This document shows positions 1-5,412 of a DNA stretch of 5,412 nt, piece by piece. Each line of letters starts with the position of its first letter. Position 1 is the stretch's first letter. The notes under the pieces are model-generated. The model did no database searches, had not been told where the DNA came from, and was given only the letters and a program-made list of their open reading frames with translations. Source of the DNA: Cyclobacteriaceae bacterium (GTDB lineage: Bacteria > Bacteroidota > Bacteroidia > Cytophagales > Cyclobacteriaceae); contig JAIENH010000469.1 of NCBI GenBank assembly GCA_019751475.1, forward strand, positions 1 through 5,412, in the 5' to 3' direction. The position numbers and the translations under genes are program-made.

Positions 1-31
1 TATAGGGCAAAGCACCTCAATTTTGCAACCA

Positions 32-1201
32 TTACTTCAATATCGCCCTTGAAATAACCAATTTTTGAATCTCGGAGGTGCCTTCGCCTATGGTACACAA
101 CTTGGCATCCCGGTAATACTTCTCGGCAGGGAAATCCTTGGTGTAGCCATACCCGCCAAAGATCTGAACACAATCATTGGCTACTTCCACGGCCGTTTCT
201 GAGGCGTATAGCTTGGCCATAGCCGACTCTTTGTTCACGCTCCTGCCAAGGTTTTTTAGTTCAGCTGCTCGAAAGGTAAGCAGGCGAGCTGCTTCAATCT
301 TTGTAGCCATATCTGCCAACTTAAATGAGATACCCTGAAAGGAGGAAATCGGCTTGTTGAATTGGTGCCTTTCTTTAGAGTAGTGAAGAGCTGCCTTATA
401 AGCGCCTTGTGCTATTCCTAAACTTAGTGCTGCAATAGAAATTCGGCCTCCATCAAGAACCTTTAGCGACTGCACAAAGCCGTCTCCTTCTTGTCCGAGC
501 ATTTGGCTTTTGTGCACTCGACAATCCGTAAAAATCAACTCAGCTGTTTCTGAGGCACGCATCCCAAGTTTATTTTCCTTTTTTCCGGAGGAAAATCCTT
601 TTGTACCCTTTTCTATTACAAAAGCGGTCATTCCATGCGAATCGCCTACTTTTCCGGTACGGGCGATAACCACCGCTACGTGACCGCTTCGTCCGTGTGT
701 TATGAAATTTTTTGCGCCATTCAGCACATAATAGTCACCATCTGCCTGGGCCACGGTCCGCATATTTCCAGCATCTGATCCTGTGTTGGGTTCTGTCAAT
801 CCCCACGCACCAATCCATTCTGCGGAAGCTAGTTTAGGAAGATACCGTTGCTTTTGCTCTTCATTTCCAAATTGAAGAATATGATTGGTGCAAAGTGAAT
901 TATGTGCAGCTACCGATAGACCGATTGATCCATCCATGCTTGAAATCTCCGAGACGGCTGTAACGTATTCCATGTAGCCAAGACCAGCCCCTCCGTATTC
1001 TGTTGGCACCAAAACACCCATCAAACCAAGCTTACCCATTTCACGAAAAAGCTCAATCGGGAACTCTTGAGACTCGTCCCATTTCATGCTGTTGGGTAGG
1101 ATGTGCTTTTCGCCAAAGTCCCTCACCATTTGAGCAATCATTTCCTGACTCTCCGTGCTTTCAAAATCAACACCCGCTACAGCCTCTGTCATTTCTTGCA
1201 T
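32..1201 (-). CDS. Acyl-CoA dehydrogenase, FAD-dependent (complete, 389 aa)
   Basis: It catalyses the FAD-dependent alpha,beta-dehydrogenation of an acyl-CoA thioester to the trans-2-enoyl-CoA, passing electrons to electron-transfer flavoprotein; it is a cytoplasmic beta-oxidation or branched-chain amino-acid catabolism enzyme. The full three-part family architecture is present: a helical N-terminal domain (about 15-125), a central beta domain with the flavin/substrate signature GLTEPNTGSDAG (134-145), and a C-terminal helical domain with GGYGYTKDFPAEKYYRDAK (349-367) and GEGTSEIQ (372-379). E373 sits where short- and medium-chain enzymes have the catalytic base. The length of 389 aa is normal for the short-chain/branched-chain class. 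Two starts are possible, M1 (1201) and M4 (1192); AAGG lies 3 nt before M1, too close for an ideal ribosome site, so the choice is uncertain by three residues. It is divergent from the sugar-nucleotide operon and has no evident functional link to it. The family call is firm; the acyl chain used cannot be read from the sequence. Confidence 0.95.
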   Translation of the reverse strand: MQEMTEAVAGVDFESTESQEMIAQMVRDFGEKHILPNSMKWDESQEFPIELFREMGKLGLMGVLVPTEYGGAGLGYMEYVTAVSEISSMDGSIGLSVAAHNSLCTNHILQFGNEEQKQRYLPKLASAEWIGAWGLTEPNTGSDAGNMRTVAQADGDYYVLNGAKNFITHGRSGHVAVVIARTGKVGDSHGMTAFVIEKGTKGFSSGKKENKLGMRASETAELIFTDCRVHKSQMLGQEGDGFVQSLKVLDGGRISIAALSLGIAQGAYKAALHYSKERHQFNKPISSFQGISFKLADMATKIEAARLLTFRAAELKNLGRSVNKESAMAKLYASETAVEVANDCVQIFGGYGYTKDFPAEKYYRDAKLCTIGEGTSEIQKLVISRAILK

Positions 1202-1229
1202 ACGCCTTACATTTTCATTTTAAGAGTGC

Positions 1230-1261
1230 CAAAAGTACAATGGCAACGGTAATAAACCAAA
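1230..1261 (-). promoter_or_regulatory. Candidate Bacteroidota-type promoter for the acyl-CoA dehydrogenase gene
   Basis: Read on the minus strand, TACTTTTG (1237-1230) is an exact match to the Bacteroidota -7 consensus TAnnTTTG, and TTTG (1261-1258) lies upstream with a 20-bp spacer, within the spacing reported for the -33 element in this phylum. Transcription would start near 1222-1225, giving a leader of only about 20-25 nt before the start codon at 1201. The match is seen directly; promoter activity is inferred and depends on the host being a Bacteroidota. Confidence 0.5.
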
Positions 1262-1295
1262 CGAGTGTTAGTTTGTCTCTTTATTTGGTGGTTAG

Positions 1296-1327
1296 TTTCC
1301 TTAAAGCCCCATCAAGCCTTATTTTTG
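1296..1327 (+). promoter_or_regulatory. Candidate Bacteroidota-type promoter for the sugar-nucleotide operon
   Basis: TATTTTTG (1320-1327) matches the -7 consensus TAnnTTTG exactly. TTTC (1296-1299), one mismatch from the -33 box TTTG, lies 20 bp upstream, the same spacer as in the divergent promoter. Transcription would begin around 1333-1335, leaving a leader of about 15 nt before the ugd ATG at 1350, too short for a riboswitch or attenuator. The weak -33 box makes this less certain than the opposing promoter, and in an AT-rich intergenic region a chance match is possible. Confidence 0.42.
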
Positions 1328-1349
1328 CCGCTCTTTAAACGATTTAGAA

Positions 1350-2660
1350 ATGAAAATATCGGTTGTTGGAACAGGTTATGTTGGATTGGTAACGGGCACC
1401 TGTTTTGCAGAAACTGGCAATACCGTCACTTGCGTGGATATTGATAAGGAGAAAGTAGCCAAGTTATCTTCGGGAAGAATCACTATTTATGAGCCAGGCC
1501 TTGAAATATTGTTTGAGCGTAACCTAAAGCAAGGAAGGCTTTCATTTACGACCGACCTAAAAGAGGGAATAAAAGAAGCTCAGATCATTTTTCTTGCCTT
1601 ACCAACTCCTCCTGGTGAAGATGGTTCAGCCGATTTAAAATATGTATTGGGTGTGGCGGAGCAACTCGGAAATCTGTTGGAAAAATATGCAGTGATTGTC
1701 GATAAAAGTACTGTACCTGTCGGCACGGCCGAACGGGTTGCTGAAAGAATTAAGCGGAATGCCAAAGTAGAATTTGACGTGGTTTCCAATCCTGAGTTTC
1801 TACGGGAGGGTGTGGCCGTGGAGGACTTTATGAAACCCGACCGGGTGGTCATTGGCACTTCTTCCGCGAAAGCAAGGAAAATCATGGAGACACTCTATGC
1901 TCCATTCGTTCGCCAGGGCAATCCAATAATTTTTATGGATGAACGTTCTGCCGAGTTGACCAAATATGCTGCTAATTCTTTCCTGGCTACCAAGATCACC
2001 TTCATGAATGAGATTGCCAATCTGTGTGAAAAACTCGGAGCGGATGTGGACGCTGTGCGTAAAGGTGTTGGCACGGATAGTCGTATTGGCAAGCGTTTCT
2101 TATTTCCCGGCATAGGTTACGGTGGAAGCTGTTTCCCTAAAGACGTTCAAGCACTCGCGAAGACCTCAGAGGACAGCGAGTATGATTTTAAAATTCTTAA
2201 GTCGGTGATGGAGGTAAATGCTCACCAAAAAACCAAACTCATTCTACACATTAAGAAACACTTTGGCAGTCTGAAAGGAAAGGTAATTGCTTTCTGGGGA
2301 CTTTCATTTAAGCCTCACACAGATGATATCCGTGAAGCGCCTGCACTTTATAATATTGATGAATTGCTCGCGGAGGGTGCCGTGATAAGAGCGCATGACC
2401 CCGAGGCTATGGAGAACGTAAGGAGAACTGTGGGGGATAAGATTACCTATCACACTACGCCTCACGAGGCTGCTACCGGTGCCGATGCAATATTTATTGC
2501 TACCGAATGGCCAGAATTTCGAACGCCTGACTTTTCCAAGCTAAGCTCACTCATGAAAAGCAAGGTGATTTTTGATGGACGAAATCTTTACGAATTACAG
2601 GACATGAAAGACCAGGGTTTTACATACATCAGCATCGGAAGACAACCCATCCATGGCTAA
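1350..2660 (+). CDS. ugd: UDP-glucose 6-dehydrogenase (complete, 436 aa)
   Basis: It oxidises UDP-glucose to UDP-glucuronate in two NAD+-dependent steps in the cytoplasm, feeding the decarboxylase encoded immediately downstream. The N-terminal Rossmann domain opens with GTGYVGL (7-13) and an acidic D30 at the end of the second strand, the usual NAD ribose ligand. The family motifs follow in order: STVPVGT (120-126), NPEFLREG (147-154), KYAAN (205-209, with K205 and N209 at the conserved active-site positions), GGSCFPKD with the catalytic nucleophile C261, and the C-terminal UDP-binding domain beginning near [13 protein letters not shown] (317-329). The length is typical of bacterial Ugd. The ATG at 1350 starts two residues before the first Rossmann strand; there is no clear Shine-Dalgarno sequence, only an A-rich stretch, as is usual in Bacteroidota. 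Its last 8 nt overlap the next gene. UDP-N-acetyl-mannosamine dehydrogenase is a related alternative, but the motif pattern favours Ugd. Confidence 0.94.
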   Translation: MKISVVGTGYVGLVTGTCFAETGNTVTCVDIDKEKVAKLSSGRITIYEPGLEILFERNLKQGRLSFTTDLKEGIKEAQIIFLALPTPPGEDGSADLKYVLGVAEQLGNLLEKYAVIVDKSTVPVGTAERVAERIKRNAKVEFDVVSNPEFLREGVAVEDFMKPDRVVIGTSSAKARKIMETLYAPFVRQGNPIIFMDERSAELTKYAANSFLATKITFMNEIANLCEKLGADVDAVRKGVGTDSRIGKRFLFPGIGYGGSCFPKDVQALAKTSEDSEYDFKILKSVMEVNAHQKTKLILHIKKHFGSLKGKVIAFWGLSFKPHTDDIREAPALYNIDELLAEGAVIRAHDPEAMENVRRTVGDKITYHTTPHEAATGADAIFIATEWPEFRTPDFSKLSSLMKSKVIFDGRNLYELQDMKDQGFTYISIGRQPIHG

Positions 2661-3642
2661 ACCAAGAATACTCATTACCGGGGGCGCGGGATTTCTAGGC
2701 TCCCACTTGTGCGACCGTTTTATCAAAGAAGGTTTTCATGTCATTGCCATGGATAACCTCATCACGGGAGAGCTGAAAAATATTCAGCATCTCTTTCCAA
2801 ACGAGAACTTCGAATTTCATCATCATGATGTGTCCAAGTTTGTGCATGTAGCGGGTGACCTTCCGTACATCCTGCACTTTGCTTCTCCGGCCAGCCCGAT
2901 CGATTATTTAAAAATCCCCATCCAAACCTTAAAAGTTGGCTCCTTAGGTACCCATAATTTATTAGGCCTGGCTCGCGCCAAAAAATCAAGAATTCTGGTT
3001 GCATCCACATCTGAAGTGTATGGCGACCCATCTGTACATCCGCAGCCTGAAGAATACTACGGCAATGTAAACCCGGTGGGCCCACGAGGTGTGTATGATG
3101 AGGCCAAGCGTTTTCAGGAGGCGATGACTATGGCGTATCACACCTATCACCAGGTGGAGACTCGCATCATTCGAATCTTTAACACCTACGGGCCGCGAAT
3201 GCGTCTAAACGATGGGCGTGTACTGCCTGCCTTTATCGGTCAGGCGCTGCGAGGTGAAGATCTTACAGTGTTTGGTGATGGAGCTCAGACGCGCTCATTT
3301 TGCTATGTCGATGATTTAGTTGAGGGTATCTATCGGCTGCTAATGTCTGATTACGTTTATCCGGTGAACATTGGCAATCCTGACGAGATTACGATTCTGG
3401 ACTTTGCCAAAGAAATTATCAAGCTGACCGGCACTACTCAGAAAATAATCTACAAGCCTTTTCCAAAAGACGACCCCAAGCAGCGCCAGCCTGATATCAC
3501 GAAAGCAAAGAGCATTCTAGGTTGGTCGCCTACTGTGTCGCGGGCAGAAGGGCTGAAGATTACGTACGATTATTTTAAAACTTTAACTAAAGAAGAACTC
3601 TATCAGCGTGACCACAAAAACTTTGATGCCTACACACGATGA
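2653..3642 (+). CDS. uxs: UDP-glucuronate decarboxylase (UDP-xylose synthase), extended SDR family (complete, 329 aa)
   Basis: It is predicted to convert UDP-glucuronate to UDP-xylose through an NAD+-dependent oxidation, decarboxylation and re-reduction. It is an extended short-chain dehydrogenase/reductase: the NAD-binding TGGAGFLG spans 9-16, the active-site STSEVYGDP spans 118-126 (S120 and E121), and the catalytic pair is Y148/K152 in VYDEAKR. The features that separate UDP-xylose synthases from ordinary GalE-type epimerases are HFASPASP (75-82), [10 protein letters not shown] before the catalytic tyrosine, and the C-terminal [11 protein letters not shown] ending at residue 282. The ATG at 2653 lies four codons before the first Rossmann strand; GGAAG at 2637-2641 is an unusually distant (11 nt) possible ribosome site, so re-initiation from ugd is likely. 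A polar tail (312-329) follows the SDR core. The adjacent ugd supplies the expected substrate, which strengthens the call. A different UDP-sugar epimerase or dehydratase is the main alternative. Confidence 0.85.
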   Translation: MAKPRILITGGAGFLGSHLCDRFIKEGFHVIAMDNLITGELKNIQHLFPNENFEFHHHDVSKFVHVAGDLPYILHFASPASPIDYLKIPIQTLKVGSLGTHNLLGLARAKKSRILVASTSEVYGDPSVHPQPEEYYGNVNPVGPRGVYDEAKRFQEAMTMAYHTYHQVETRIIRIFNTYGPRMRLNDGRVLPAFIGQALRGEDLTVFGDGAQTRSFCYVDDLVEGIYRLLMSDYVYPVNIGNPDEITILDFAKEIIKLTGTTQKIIYKPFPKDDPKQRQPDITKAKSILGWSPTVSRAEGLKITYDYFKTLTKEELYQRDHKNFDAYTR

Positions 3643-4694
3643 GTAAAAAAATTTTAATTACCGGTGGGGCTGGCTTCATCGGTTCACATGTTATAAGGCG
3701 CTTCACCAACAGATATTCTGCATATTCGATCGTTAATTTAGATAAACTTACGTATGCAGGGAATCTGGAAAACCTCCGGGACGTAGAGCACCTTCCTAAC
3801 TATCGTTTTGTTAAAGGAGATATTGTTGATTTTGAATTTTTGAAAGATTTTTTTGCTAGAGAAAATTTTGACAGTGTAATCCATCTGGCCGCAGAATCGC
3901 ATGTAGATCGTTCGCTTGAAACCCCGGCTGAATTTGCCATTACCAACATTGTTGGCACACTCAATTTGCTTCAAGCTGCCAAGAGTCAATGGACAGAAAA
4001 TTATTCTGGCAAACTGTTCTACCATATTTCAACCGATGAGGTGTATGGATCGCTGGAGCATGGTGGCTTCTTTACGGAAGAAACACCCGTAGATCCACGA
4101 TCTCCCTACTCGGCATCGAAGACGGGAAGCGATCATTTTGTGAAGGCATATCAAAATAGTTTTGGCCTGCCAGCTATTATCAGCAGGTGCTCAAATAATT
4201 ACGGTCCGAATCACTTTCCTGAAAAGTTAATTCCGTTGATGATTCATAATATTATCAATCACAAACCACTCCCCGTGTACGGCAAAGGGGAAAACGTGCG
4301 TGATTGGCTTTATGTTGAAGATCATGCGAGTGCCATTGATGTTATATTCCACAAAGGAAAAGCGGGAGAAGTATATAATATTGGTGGCAACAACGAATGG
4401 AAAAACATTGATCTTGTAAAGTTGCTCTGCCAGATCATGGACGAAAAGCTGAATCGGGGAAAAGGTTCTTCAGAAAAACTAATCACGTACGTTAAGGATC
4501 GTGCTGGGCATGATTTGCGCTATGCCATCGACTCGTCAAAACTCCAGACACAGCTTGGCTGGAAACCTTCCATTGATTTTCCAACCGGGCTGGCTAAAAC
4601 GGTTGATTGGTATTTAGCCAATCGCGAGTGGCTTGAGCATGTCACCTCAGGTGCTTATCGCGAATACTACAAGAGTATGTATCACAATCGATAA
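3639..4694 (+). CDS. rfbB: dTDP-glucose 4,6-dehydratase (complete, 351 aa)
   Basis: It converts dTDP-glucose to dTDP-4-keto-6-deoxy-D-glucose with tightly bound NAD+, the second step of dTDP-L-rhamnose synthesis and the branch point to other 6-deoxyhexoses. The protein is an extended SDR with TGGAGFIGS at 8-16, LDKLTYAGN in the second strand region (typical of this enzyme), [11 protein letters not shown] (82-92), the dehydratase-specific STDEVYG (131-137) in which D133 and E134 are the catalytic acid and base, and Y157/K161 in [25 protein letters not shown] and [13 protein letters not shown] complete the usual RmlB motif series, and the length is normal. The start codon overlaps the uxs stop as ATGA (3639-3642), and no Shine-Dalgarno sequence is evident, so translation is probably coupled. 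Residues in the active site look intact. The name rmlB is equivalent. Confidence 0.96.
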   Translation: MSKKILITGGAGFIGSHVIRRFTNRYSAYSIVNLDKLTYAGNLENLRDVEHLPNYRFVKGDIVDFEFLKDFFARENFDSVIHLAAESHVDRSLETPAEFAITNIVGTLNLLQAAKSQWTENYSGKLFYHISTDEVYGSLEHGGFFTEETPVDPRSPYSASKTGSDHFVKAYQNSFGLPAIISRCSNNYGPNHFPEKLIPLMIHNIINHKPLPVYGKGENVRDWLYVEDHASAIDVIFHKGKAGEVYNIGGNNEWKNIDLVKLLCQIMDEKLNRGKGSSEKLITYVKDRAGHDLRYAIDSSKLQTQLGWKPSIDFPTGLAKTVDWYLANREWLEHVTSGAYREYYKSMYHNR

Positions 4695-4697
4695 AGT

Positions 4698-5412
4698 ATG
4701 AAAGGCATTATTCTGGCAGGGGGCTCTGGCACCCGCTTACATCCGCTCACACTGGTTATGAGTAAACAACTCATGCCGCTGTACGACAAGCCAATGATTT
4801 ATTATCCGCTTTCGGTGCTGCTCATGTCTGGCATACGCGAAGTGCTGATTATCTCTACACCCCATGATCTTCCTCATTTCAAAAAATTATTGGGAGATGG
4901 CAAAAGCCTCGGATGCGAATTTTCATATGCAGAACAACCAAAGCCTGAAGGGCTTGCACAGGCATTTATCATTGGAGAAAAATTTATTGGTAATGACAAG
5001 GTCGCACTCGTGCTAGGTGACAATGTCTTTTATGGCTCCGGACTGATTGAACTACTAAAAGAAAACACCGACCCGGATGGCGGAGTGGTGTTCGCCTATC
5101 ACGTAAACGACCCCGAACGGTATGGTGTGGTTGAGTTTGATGCGAACAACAAGGCTATCTCCATCGAAGAAAAACCGAAGCAGCCGAAATCAAACTTTGC
5201 GGTGCCTGGTCTTTACTTTTATGATAACGAAGTGGTGGCTATTGCGAAAGCTATCAAGCCAAGCCCTCGTGGAGAACTTGAAATCACAGATGTAAACAAC
5301 GTCTATCTGAGAAAGGGAAAACTTCATGTAGGCATCATGAGTCGTGGTACGGCCTGGTTAGATACAGGTACTTTTGATTCGCTCATGCAGGCTGGAAATT
5401 TTATCCAGGTGA
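4698..5412 (+). CDS. rfbA: Glucose-1-phosphate thymidylyltransferase, 3' end beyond the window (238 codons seen)
   Basis: It makes dTDP-glucose from dTTP and glucose-1-phosphate, the first step of the dTDP-sugar pathway and the source of substrate for the dehydratase just upstream. The open frame begins with ATG 3 nt after the rfbB stop and runs without a stop to the window edge. The nucleotidyltransferase fold is recognisable from LAGGSGTRL (6-14) with R13, [18 protein letters not shown] (22-39) with K23, [11 protein letters not shown] (79-89), LGDN (106-109) with the metal-binding D108, EEKP (157-160), [10 protein letters not shown] (191-200) and GTAWLDTGT (217-225) with the second metal ligand D222. 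The last visible residues, AGNFIQV, match the point near residue 235 of a family that usually runs to about 285-295 aa, so roughly the last fifth (C-terminal helices) is missing only because the window ends. No frameshift is seen. The name rmlA is equivalent. Confidence 0.96.
   Translation, partial: MKGIILAGGSGTRLHPLTLVMSKQLMPLYDKPMIYYPLSVLLMSGIREVLIISTPHDLPHFKKLLGDGKSLGCEFSYAEQPKPEGLAQAFIIGEKFIGNDKVALVLGDNVFYGSGLIELLKENTDPDGGVVFAYHVNDPERYGVVEFDANNKAISIEEKPKQPKSNFAVPGLYFYDNEVVAIAKAIKPSPRGELEITDVNNVYLRKGKLHVGIMSRGTAWLDTGTFDSLMQAGNFIQV

Noticed and set aside
7..26. Possible terminator hairpin after the acyl-CoA dehydrogenase gene (GCAAA ... TTTGC)
   Set aside because: The stem is only 5 bp with a 10-nt loop, is AT-rich and has no following T-run on the minus strand.
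1003..1338. Plus-strand open frame of 111 codons covering the start of the acyl-CoA dehydrogenase gene and most of the intergenic region
   Set aside because: About 200 bp of it is antisense to a convincing coding region, the protein is low-complexity with no recognisable domain, and it would run through both proposed promoters.
1580..2113. Two minus-strand open frames (1580-1885 and 1895-2113) inside ugd
   Set aside because: Both are antisense to strongly conserved Ugd motifs, and neither translation resembles a known protein.
2695..3085. Two overlapping minus-strand open frames inside uxs (2695-2877 and 2762-3085)
   Set aside because: They lie opposite the conserved Rossmann and active-site region of the decarboxylase and show no protein-like features.
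3738..4025. Minus-strand open frame inside rfbB
   Set aside because: It is antisense to conserved dehydratase sequence and has no recognisable domain; the frame is open by chance in an AT-rich stretch.
1..5412. Search for a novel defence, mobile or RNA-based system
   Set aside because: The window is filled by five recognisable metabolic genes and one short promoter region; there is no unexplained coding stretch, repeat array or structured RNA large enough to support such a claim.

Overview
The window looks like a piece of a Bacteroidota chromosome, probably a Cytophagales-type environmental bacterium; the lineage is an inference. The base composition is moderate, the start codons lack a strong Shine-Dalgarno sequence, the two candidate promoters match the Bacteroidota -33/-7 type (TTTG ... 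TAnnTTTG), and the proteins have the flavour of that phylum (for example KDRAGHD-type RfbB and GEGTSEIQ-type acyl-CoA dehydrogenase). No RNA gene, mobile element, CRISPR array or long repeat is visible.

Layout: positions 32-1201 on the minus strand carry a complete acyl-CoA dehydrogenase, a fatty-acid or branched-chain acyl-CoA catabolism enzyme unrelated to what follows. A 148-bp divergent intergenic region (1202-1349) holds one candidate promoter for each direction. From 1350 to the right edge, four plus-strand genes are packed head to tail: UDP-glucose 6-dehydrogenase (1350-2660), UDP-glucuronate decarboxylase (2653-3642), dTDP-glucose 4,6-dehydratase (3639-4694) and glucose-1-phosphate thymidylyltransferase (4698 onward, cut by the window edge). 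The junctions are an 8-nt overlap, a 4-nt ATGA overlap and a 3-nt gap, so they almost certainly form one operon with translational coupling.

Together the four genes supply activated sugars for a surface polysaccharide. The first pair converts UDP-glucose to UDP-glucuronate and then to UDP-xylose. The second pair, transcribed in reverse of pathway order, makes dTDP-glucose from glucose-1-phosphate and dTTP and then dTDP-4-keto-6-deoxyglucose, the precursor of dTDP-L-rhamnose and other deoxysugars. The later enzymes (RfbC/RfbD or alternatives), glycosyltransferases and export genes are not in the window and would be expected downstream. All five proteins keep their recognisable catalytic residues. 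This is an ordinary nucleotide-sugar locus, and I found no evidence of a previously undescribed system.
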